Positions 1-5,735 of a stretch of 16,127 bases of DNA are shown here, piece by piece. A program made the translations under genes and the position numbers. The notes beneath the pieces are model-generated. The model was not told the DNA's origin. It did not search any database and saw only the letters and a program-made list of their open reading frames with translations. The stretch covers positions 1 through 16,127 of the forward strand of contig JBNMNW010000119.1 of the NCBI GenBank assembly GCA_051278165.1, read 5' to 3'. The DNA is from GCA-2684655 sp051278165. Its GTDB lineage: Bacteria > Planctomycetota > UBA1135 > UBA2386. Position 1 is the stretch's first letter. Every line of letters starts with the position of its first letter.

Positions 1-73
1 CCACGCCGAGCATCACGAGCCCGTCCGGAAGTGCCAACTCAGCAACTTCATATCGAGCATCCTCGAAGCCCAC
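1..73 (-). CDS. 5' end of an unidentified gene running off the left edge
   Basis: Reading leftward from a GTG at 73-71, the frame stays open to the window edge and gives 24 residues (GFEDARYEVAELALPDGLVM in the middle), a composition typical of real protein. A consensus AGGAGG sits at 87-82, eight bases before the GTG, one of the best ribosome binding sites in the window. Upstream of the GTG the same frame is cysteine- and glycine-rich and not protein-like, which supports this start. Too little is present to name a family. A competing frame over the same bases ends at position 13 and is less protein-like. The call rests only on the binding site and the residue composition. Confidence 0.4.
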   Translation of the reverse strand, partial: MGFEDARYEVAELALPDGLVMLGV

Positions 74-446
74 TTTGGGCCCCTCCTTTGCGCAGCCACG
101 CAAACTGCCAAGACCACCCACCCCCCAACAAAAAACGCTGCAACCCGCATTACTAAGACACGCACTAGGAGCGCTCGCAGTTCGCCTAACACCGCATTCC
201 CCGATCTTCCCCTTGCATGCATGACCATCTGAATGTGCCACAAAACAAAGCGTGACACAATTCTATGCAGACTGCAGCAATTCAGCTGCGGCTGAGCCCG
301 AGTGACCGCACTAGTTCCCGGCCAAGATGCGACAAACCGTTAACACGGATGTCATGGCGCAACTACGCAAACGCGACCGCGACCGGTAGCACGGCGACCG
401 TCGGTGGCGAGCACCAACCCGTTGGCTCGAGGCGCTTGATTGACTG
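74..446. other. Intergenic stretch without a recognisable gene
   Basis: I see no convincing gene here. Two short open frames (13-258 minus, 265-450 plus) lack ribosome binding sites and are compositionally unlike proteins. The stretch is the leader and promoter side of the left-edge gene and the 3' side of the minus-strand operon. No clear -35/-10 pair was found by eye. Confidence 0.5.
408..429 (-). terminator. Weak candidate hairpin beyond the MCE operon
   Basis: CGAGC (408-412) pairs with GCTCG (425-429), and CAA (415-417) pairs with TTG (422-424) after a two-base bulge. The hairpin lies just beyond the paralogue remnant, downstream of the minus-strand operon. There is no U-tract, so intrinsic termination is doubtful. 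Confidence 0.2.
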
Positions 447-629
447 CTAGCCAGCGAGCCTAGACGCAGCGCTGGGAGCGACCTCGACCGGTTCGCTTGG
501 CAGCCACTTGCACCAATGCATCTCGCCAGTCTGCCGCCCCGTCGGTTCGAAGTGATGCCCCATGAACGCCGTCGTCGGAGACGAGCTGGCGATCAAGGCA
601 ACGCCACGATGCAGCAACACGAACAGCTG
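447..629 (-). pseudogene. Decayed N-terminal tandem copy of the adjacent thioredoxin-fold gene
   Basis: Directly after the stop codon (632-630) of the upstream gene, the same frame stays open for about 60 codons before a TAG at 449-447. Its residues match the N-terminus of that gene. QTGEMHWCKWLPSEPVEVA (533-477) aligns with KTGEAHWLKWLQGAPVEVA (1979-1923), 13 of 19 identical, with 43 of 57 bases identical by hand count. The preceding signal-peptide-like part also lines up (QL....H.G.A), so the position of the ancestral ATG falls on the TAG that ends the intact gene. There is no ATG at the expected place, no ribosome binding site before the possible GTG (620), and nothing matching the rest of the 477-residue protein. 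I read it as the remnant of a tandem duplicate. A short secreted peptide is a less likely alternative. Confidence 0.6.
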
Positions 630-2063
630 CTAACGCGGCGCCGGTGACAGGTGCGCCTTGTAGCGCACTAGGCGCTCCTCGTATTCGGCGGTGCCCTTGC
701 CACCCTTCTTGAGTGACAACTCCTGCAGCGCCACCGCGTCAGTGACCCGACCAACCAAGAACATGGCCAGCGCGGCGGTATCGAACTCGAAGTATTCCAT
801 CGAGTCCCGCTCTTCGAGCATGCGCTCAACTAGGCCTACCGCAAACCAGTCGTAGCGACCCATTGTCGGTATCTGAGTCATCAAATACCACACGTCGTTA
901 TTGATACCGACACGCAGTCCCTGGTCCTTCAGATAGACGGTCATCACGCCCTTCGCGGCCTTTTCGTTACCGGCGCATCTCAGCGCCACCGTGTAACGGC
1001 CAGCAGCCAACAGTCGCTTGTCAGCTCCGAGTTTCTCGGCCGTATTGAGAGCGTGTGTCGCGAGGTCGATGTGGATTAGTGGGTTCTCGTCGCGTGCCAA
1101 CAACATGGCGTAGTCGAGGCAGCCCTCAGCGGTCTGCATGACGAGCTTACGGCTGCGCATTGCCTGACGACCCGCCTCACGGCCATCGCCAACCATGACC
1201 AAAGCGCGCAAGTATGCGAGCTGCACGACAGGATCAAACCTAGTCGCCTTGGCTGCCGTCGCGAGCGGTTCACGCAATGCGGCTAGAACCGATGCGCGGC
1301 GCGCGTCACCGCGCAACACCAGATCGGCGAACACTGCCAACGGCCTGGGTTCGGCCGCCAACTGCTTGGTCGCCTGCGCCAACCACTGCTTCGCGGCTGC
1401 TTGGTCATTCGACTTGGTTGCCAGCGTCAAGTAGAGCAAGCCGCTGAGCAAGCCATCGCGTGGCGACGCGGCAACCATTGGCCGTAGCGCGGCAACCGTC
1501 GCCGGTCCCACCGCATCATCAAAGCGATCCAGTAACTGCACGCGCATGTTGGCAGCACGCGATTCGACCGCGAGATCCGACTCGTCATCAAGCACATGCT
1601 CGATGGCATCCGCCAGGCCGGCACCCGGCCTACCGACAAATGAGATCGTGCCGTCATTGGCAAGAACCAACACGTTAGCCCGGTATTCCTGATTGACCGT
1701 GAGCCAGCCACGTTCGGTGCGGGCCGCATCATCGAGCACCACAGAGCAACGCCCCCATAGTTTGAGGCCCGGTTGCTGGTCATCCTTGACCGCAGCGACC
1801 ACGCGCACGCCACGCGCTGCATAGCGCGACTGCAGCTGCGACATGTAGTCCGCGTCTGCCTGCAGCAAGTGTGGCAACTGCGAGTAGAACGCCCAAACGG
1901 TGCACATAGGCGCATCGCTGGAGGCGACCTCGACTGGAGCGCCCTGCAGCCACTTAAGCCAATGCGCCTCGCCGGTCTTGCCACCGAGTTCGGCCTGCGC
2001 CGTGACCGACAGTGCCGAGAACAGCGCGGCTGCGCCCCAATGAATCATGCTGTGCAACTGCAT
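630..2063 (-). CDS. Secreted thioredoxin-fold protein with helical-repeat C-terminus, redox cysteines absent
   Basis: 477 residues. A signal peptide covers residues 1-24 (cleavage after TAQA), so the product is probably periplasmic. Residues about 28-160 follow a TlpA/redoxin pattern: a strand containing TVWAFY, then a helix (HLLQADADYMSQLQSRYAAR), the strand VRVVAAVKDD, and a late strand (NVLVLANDGTISFVGRP) that matches the usual substrate-side hairpin. The CxxC expected after the WAFY strand is missing; only Cys54, just before it, and Cys106 are nearby, so disulfide chemistry is unlikely. Residues about 165-470 are alanine-rich helices resembling TPR or Sel1-like repeats. The ATG at 2063 has AGGA close upstream and lies 11 bases after the lipoprotein stop, so it is the last intact gene of the MCE operon. 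A chaperone or scaffold role is inference only. Confidence 0.7.
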   Translation of the reverse strand: MQLHSMIHWGAAALFSALSVTAQAELGGKTGEAHWLKWLQGAPVEVASSDAPMCTVWAFYSQLPHLLQADADYMSQLQSRYAARGVRVVAAVKDDQQPGLKLWGRCSVVLDDAARTERGWLTVNQEYRANVLVLANDGTISFVGRPGAGLADAIEHVLDDESDLAVESRAANMRVQLLDRFDDAVGPATVAALRPMVAASPRDGLLSGLLYLTLATKSNDQAAAKQWLAQATKQLAAEPRPLAVFADLVLRGDARRASVLAALREPLATAAKATRFDPVVQLAYLRALVMVGDGREAGRQAMRSRKLVMQTAEGCLDYAMLLARDENPLIHIDLATHALNTAEKLGADKRLLAAGRYTVALRCAGNEKAAKGVMTVYLKDQGLRVGINNDVWYLMTQIPTMGRYDWFAVGLVERMLEERDSMEYFEFDTAALAMFLVGRVTDAVALQELSLKKGGKGTAEYEERLVRYKAHLSPAPR

Positions 2064-2074
2064 CTTGTCCTGAA

Positions 2075-2716
2075 TTATCGCGGGGGCTGAGCGAGCAGCG
2101 CGGCTTGCTTGTCGTTGTGCGCAGTAGCGAAGAGTTCGAGCGATCGCATCTGATCAACAACGCCTTCGACAATGTGGTTCAAGCCATGCGACAGCGCGAC
2201 AACGGCGGCGTCCGGGCCGGATTCGGCAAGCGGAACGACCCGGCGGAACTCGTCGTGAAACACCAACTGGCCGTCGCGTTCTAACCACAACTCAAGCGTC
2301 ACCCGCGCCTCCGACCCGCTATCGGTTTGCGCCTCCACGAAGTCGACAATGCGTCCGTGTAGCGACCAGGTCTCGGTGCCGGCATCGGCGCTGCCTTTCA
2401 CCAATTCACAGACGCGGGCACGCGACAAACCGAGCACCATCGCGTCCGTCACCAAACGATCGAGCGGCGCAACCCATCGCGCCAAATGTCGCGGCTCAAG
2501 ACTGACACCCGATTGGAATAGCAACCGATCTGAGTCGAGTGCGGTGCCCAACTGCAGATCGTAGACGCGCAGCGTGCCGGCACGCATCGGGTCCGGTGCA
2601 TCGGGCTCGATCGGCTGCAAACGGTAGTAGCGCTCAATCGGAACCTCGACGCTGCTGCAGCCAGCAAGCACTAGAATGGCACACGCCGCGAAGCCCATTA
2701 CCGAAAGATTCTTCAT
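2075..2716 (-). CDS. ABC-transport auxiliary lipoprotein of the PqiC/YmbA type
   Basis: 213 residues. A lipoprotein signal ends in the lipobox LAGC with Cys20 as the lipidated residue. Next comes the hallmark YYRL (30-33), then a strand-rich segment with LGTALDSDRLLFQSG and the helix ARWVAPLDRLVTDAMVLGL. This is the layout of the ABC_trans_aux lipoproteins (PqiC, YmbA) that accompany MCE systems. In characterised relatives this protein sits in the outer membrane and contacts the MCE tunnel; that role is transferred here by family. The start overlaps the MCE gene stop by four bases (ATGA, 2716-2713) and has GGAGG six bases upstream, so translation is coupled. The SDRLLFQSG loop is the most diagnostic piece after YYRL. 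Assignment is by motif and operon position together, since the family diverges strongly in sequence. Confidence 0.82.
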   Translation of the reverse strand: MKNLSVMGFAACAILVLAGCSSVEVPIERYYRLQPIEPDAPDPMRAGTLRVYDLQLGTALDSDRLLFQSGVSLEPRHLARWVAPLDRLVTDAMVLGLSRARVCELVKGSADAGTETWSLHGRIVDFVEAQTDSGSEARVTLELWLERDGQLVFHDEFRRVVPLAESGPDAAVVALSHGLNHIVEGVVDQMRSLELFATAHNDKQAALLAQPPR

Positions 2717-3609
2717 CGCTTTCCTCCGACCGGCGCAGCCGGGTGATTGACTCCAAACAGCAAACTGTCTGGAGCGAGTTTCAGTTGGCGCAGCAAGCCG
2801 CGCAGATCATCCAACGTCGATCGGAAGCCAGAGAACGTCGCCAGCGCAGGGCCACGCACACCGGTAACGATGGCAGTCGACTCGCGCAGTAAGCCGTGCA
2901 GATCAGCCTCCAATCGTGCCATTGCTGCCATCGTCGCGGTGACCGCTTCCGCTGAGTTGGTGGCTGCGTGCGCCGTGTTCTCAGCCGCTTGAATCGTGCG
3001 CCGTGCATCAGCCACTAACGCGCCGACCTCTGGCATGGTCTCGTCTGCGAGTTGACGCGCCGCGCGTTCCGCGTGCGCCAGAATCGCCGTCACCATCGCC
3101 TGATTGTTGTCGGAAAGTAGTGCATCGGCGTTGCCCAGCACGTGATCCAAACGCTCCAACACCTGAGCGGCTTGCGCGACAACTTCCGGCAAGCTCGCCT
3201 TTAGCGAGTTCATCGGGTCTTCCTTAGGCTCAATAAACGAGTCCGGCGGCAGCGCCGTGCCGCTGCCGGCGTAGCCCTCAAGTTCGACCGACACTTGCCC
3301 CGTAACCAGCAAACGGTCCATGCGAGCGCGGGTCACATCTTGAATGCTGGCGCGAGACGGATTGACGCTGAGCTCCACTAGCGTGCTGCCATCCTGAAAG
3401 CGCATATCCTTGACGACGCCAATCGGCACGCCTTGGAAGTTGACCTTCGAACCGATCACCATGCCCTTCACGTTCTCGGAGAACATGATGTAGTAGGTTG
3501 CGCGTTCGCGGTCGAAGCTGCTCTGCATGATGAACACGAGCAGCATTACAAACATGGCCCCCGTGCCCAGCACGAATAGCCCCAAGCGGAATCGTCTGGT
3601 GTTGTGCAT
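2713..3609 (-). CDS. mlaD: MCE-domain periplasmic lipid-transport protein (MlaD family)
   Basis: 298 residues. The N-terminus is basic and cytoplasmic, followed by one transmembrane anchor (about 9-29). A single MCE domain covers about 38-117, with the family core VKGMVIGSKVNFQGVPIGVV and the strand LVTGQVSVELEG. Residues about 130-280 are long alanine-rich helices, probably a coiled coil or helical barrel, ending in PDSLLFG (280-286), a motif common at the tail of MCE proteins outside the E. coli MlaD type. MCE proteins form a hexameric ring that passes phospholipids between the permease and periplasmic or outer-membrane partners. At 298 residues it is clearly longer than E. coli MlaD (about 180), so the helical tail may bridge more of the periplasm without an MlaC shuttle. 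The start is three bases after the ATPase stop. Confidence 0.9.
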   Translation of the reverse strand: MHNTRRFRLGLFVLGTGAMFVMLLVFIMQSSFDRERATYYIMFSENVKGMVIGSKVNFQGVPIGVVKDMRFQDGSTLVELSVNPSRASIQDVTRARMDRLLVTGQVSVELEGYAGSGTALPPDSFIEPKEDPMNSLKASLPEVVAQAAQVLERLDHVLGNADALLSDNNQAMVTAILAHAERAARQLADETMPEVGALVADARRTIQAAENTAHAATNSAEAVTATMAAMARLEADLHGLLRESTAIVTGVRGPALATFSGFRSTLDDLRGLLRQLKLAPDSLLFGVNHPAAPVGGKR

Positions 3610-3612
3610 GCC

Positions 3613-4437
3613 TCAGATCTCTATGTGGCGAATGATGTCGAGGCCGGCGCCATCCTCGGCCGGCAACCGCCGCTCGATGAAGTCACGCAAGCGTGGGTTT
3701 GGGTCGTGCCAGACTTCATCGCGTTCGCCAAGGGCAGCGACGCGGCCATCTAGCAGCACGACAATACGATCGGCAATCGAGTGTGCCGACGGCAGGTCAT
3801 GGGTCACGACAACCATCGTGATGCCAAAGACCTTGTTGAGTTTTAGGATGACGTTGTCAACTTCGGCAGCTGTGATCGGGTCGAGACCCGCCGACGGTTC
3901 GTCGAAGTAGACGATGTCCGGATCGAGCGCGATCGCACGAGCAATCGCGGCACGCTTCTTCATGCCACCGGACAACGAACTTGGCTGCAGTTCGGCAGCG
4001 TGCAAGAGGCCGACCATGTCGAGCTTCATGCGGGCCGTCTCAATGATCACGGACTCGCTGAGGTTGGTATTCTCGCGCAGCGGTAGCGCCACGTTCTCAA
4101 GCACAGACAGACTGCCCAACAACGCGCCGCCCTGGAACGACAACCCGGTGCGCAAGCGCATGTGGTGCAGCAACTGCGGCGGCGCCGAATAGAGGTCGTG
4201 GCCAGAGACGCTGACCGACCCCATATCGGGCGGCAGCAGCCCCGAGAGATTGCGCAGCAGAGTCGTCTTGCCGCAACCAGATGGCCCCATGATGACGAAC
4301 ACTTCGCCTTGACGAATCGCTAGGTCGACGCCGTCCAGAACGGTGCGATCACCGAAACATGTCGTCAACGCAACCGCCCGCACGAGGTCCTCAGTACGGC
4401 GACGAGACCCCGCTTGGAGGCTAGCTAGGTCCATCAC
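3613..4437 (-). CDS. mlaF: ABC transporter ATPase for MCE lipid transport (MlaF family)
   Basis: 274 residues. The complete nucleotide-binding set is visible: Walker A GPSGCGKTT (51-59), Q-loop Gln102 in FQGG, signature LSGGMKKRAAIARA (from 155), Walker B DIVYFDE (174-180) with D-loop SAGLDP, and the switch histidine in VTHD (His213). LSGGMKKR in place of LSGGQ-type signatures is characteristic of the MlaF/Mkl branch. It should power phospholipid movement through the adjoining permease. The first start is GTG 4437 and the next codon is ATG 4434. The ATG overlaps a TGA on the same strand in the arrangement TGATG, so ATG 4434 is the likelier start, reached by re-initiation from the five-codon ORF described separately. 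No strong Shine-Dalgarno precedes either codon. The C-terminal tail (IERRLPAEDG onward) is poorly conserved in the family. Confidence 0.92.
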   Translation of the reverse strand: MMDLASLQAGSRRRTEDLVRAVALTTCFGDRTVLDGVDLAIRQGEVFVIMGPSGCGKTTLLRNLSGLLPPDMGSVSVSGHDLYSAPPQLLHHMRLRTGLSFQGGALLGSLSVLENVALPLRENTNLSESVIIETARMKLDMVGLLHAAELQPSSLSGGMKKRAAIARAIALDPDIVYFDEPSAGLDPITAAEVDNVILKLNKVFGITMVVVTHDLPSAHSIADRIVVLLDGRVAALGERDEVWHDPNPRLRDFIERRLPAEDGAGLDIIRHIEI

Positions 4438-4464
4438 GTCAAGAACCCCATCACGTCAAGAACC
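4431..4464. repeat. Perfect 17-bp tandem duplication at the mlaE-mlaF junction
   Basis: CCATCACGTCAAGAACC occurs twice with no mismatch, at 4431-4447 and 4448-4464. On the minus strand each copy contains TTCTTGACGTGATGG, so each carries a TGA overlapping an ATG. One copy supplies the permease stop and the other the ATPase start. The perfect identity suggests a recent duplication. Confidence 0.95.
4434..4451 (-). other. Five-codon relay ORF between mlaE and mlaF
   Basis: The ATG at 4451-4449 shares its A with the TGA ending the permease gene. It reads M-G-F-L-T and stops at a TGA (4436-4434) whose A begins the ATG of the ATPase gene. Removing one repeat copy would restore a direct TGATG overlap between the two genes. 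Both joints have the geometry of termination-reinitiation coupling. Whether the peptide is translated cannot be told from sequence. Confidence 0.5.
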
Positions 4465-5581
4465 TCTGGGCGGTGACAAAGACAGCATCGATGACGATGA
4501 CCAAAAAGATGCCGAGCACGACGGCGTTGGTGGTCGCGCGGCCGACACCTTCGCTGCCGTCCTTGACTCGTAGACCGAGTGCACAGCCGACCACACCAAC
4601 CGCTGCGCCGAACGTCATCGCCTTGCATAGGGCGACCACAAAGTCCGACAGATGCAGCGCGTTGCGCAACTGCTGGGCAAAGGCGTCGAGTTCGATGCCG
4701 GCAACGGACCAGGCAAACAACGCGCCGCCGCACATGCCGACGACGTCAAAGACAATGCTCAACGCAACCGATGCAAACGCGCACGCGAGTACCTTTGGTG
4801 CCACCAGGAACGAGATGGTGCGGATGCCCATCTGTTCGATCGCAGCAATCTCTTCGCTGACCACCATCGACCCGAGCTGCGCGGCATTGCGCGAACCCGA
4901 ACGGGCGGCCAAGACAATCGCCGTCATCAACGGCCCAATCTCGGCGAGCACCGAAACGCCAACCATGTCCGCGATATAGATCTCGGCGCCCCAAACGCGC
5001 AGCTGCACATACGCCTGCATGGCCAGAATCAGCCCTAGCAGGAAAGCGATCAACGCGATGATCGGCAGTGCCCCCGCGGCACAGTGATCCACTTCAATGG
5101 CGGTGCGATCCAAGCGCAGGAAGCGGCGCTGGAACGGACCGACGAACAATTCGCGGCACGCATCGACGGCGGTCGCACAGACCGCCATGGCGCCATCGAG
5201 CATCGGCTCGACCATCGCGCCGAGCCGGGTCACGGGGTCCGGCTTGGCCTCGACTTCGTCATCACCGACGAGACGCTCGATCGAAACCAGCGAGAAGTAG
5301 TCGAGCATCGACTGGCTGACCCCGCGCAATTTGATCTCACAGCCGGTCCTCTTCGCCTTACGCATTCCGGCCACCACGCCGCCGAGGCCGGCCGAGTCAA
5401 AGCTATCCACGGCCTCTAAGTCGACGTAGACCCGCTCGGGCTTGCCCCTCAGGGCGCGGTCCAGCTCGGTCACCAGGGCGGTCACGTTGGTGCGATCCAA
5501 CGTCGCCCCGGCAGTAATTGTCGGGTGCGTCACGGGGGGGAACGGGGGTGTTGAGATCCTGTCATCGGTGCTATCGGCCAT
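4451..5581 (-). CDS. mlaE: MCE lipid-transport permease with fused STAS domain (MlaE family)
   Basis: 376 residues. Residues about 20-106 form a STAS domain with the strand VYVDLEAVDSFDSAGLGGVV and Ser63 in DSAG, at the position phosphorylated in anti-sigma antagonists. Residues about 140-376 are the MlaE permease, with several hydrophobic helices, the signature ARSGSRNAAQLGSMVVSEE (206 onward) and the C-terminal GVGRATTNAVV...DAVF helix. E. coli has the STAS protein (MlaB) as a separate subunit that binds and stabilises the ATPase; here it is fused to the permease, a known variant of the family. It is the first gene of the operon. The ATG at 5581 has a weak GGTG seven bases upstream. The stop TGA (4453-4451) lies in the 17-bp repeat. 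Confidence 0.92.
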   Translation of the reverse strand: MADSTDDRISTPPFPPVTHPTITAGATLDRTNVTALVTELDRALRGKPERVYVDLEAVDSFDSAGLGGVVAGMRKAKRTGCEIKLRGVSQSMLDYFSLVSIERLVGDDEVEAKPDPVTRLGAMVEPMLDGAMAVCATAVDACRELFVGPFQRRFLRLDRTAIEVDHCAAGALPIIALIAFLLGLILAMQAYVQLRVWGAEIYIADMVGVSVLAEIGPLMTAIVLAARSGSRNAAQLGSMVVSEEIAAIEQMGIRTISFLVAPKVLACAFASVALSIVFDVVGMCGGALFAWSVAGIELDAFAQQLRNALHLSDFVVALCKAMTFGAAVGVVGCALGLRVKDGSEGVGRATTNAVVLGIFLVIVIDAVFVTAQRFLT

Positions 5582-5735
5582 TCTGCAGCACCGCTTGACC
5601 CCCCCTGATCAGGCATTCCCCCCAGGTGGACCCTTCCGCTCCGGACCGAATGACGCAACAATTGGCCTTGTCGCAATATCCCTCTCGCGCACTCCGTCTG
5701 ATCTAACCCGACCCGTCCGCCGGGTGACCCGACTT
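5582..5735. promoter_or_regulatory. Divergent intergenic region between the MCE operon and the TPR operon
   Basis: These 154 bases separate two outward-facing operons, so promoters for both should lie here. By eye no -35/-10 pair is convincing. A weak plus-strand candidate is ATGACG with CAATAT (about 5674-5679), 18 bases apart. A small hairpin, ACCCG-TCCGC-CGGGT (5711-5725), overlaps the GGTGA (5724-5728) that may be the ribosome binding site of the plus-strand gene. Confidence 0.35.

Noticed and set aside
13..258. Short minus-strand open frame with a hydrophobic stretch, possible small membrane protein
   Set aside because: No ribosome binding site before its start, and a better-supported frame with AGGAGG-GTG covers its 3' part.
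265..450. Short plus-strand open frame of 61 codons
   Set aside because: Thr/Arg/Ser-rich, no ribosome binding site, no recognisable domain.
5442..5735. N-terminal extension of the TPR lipoprotein from an upstream in-frame ATG
   Set aside because: It would overlap the 5' end of the divergent permease gene and place a lipoprotein signal 98 residues inside the protein.
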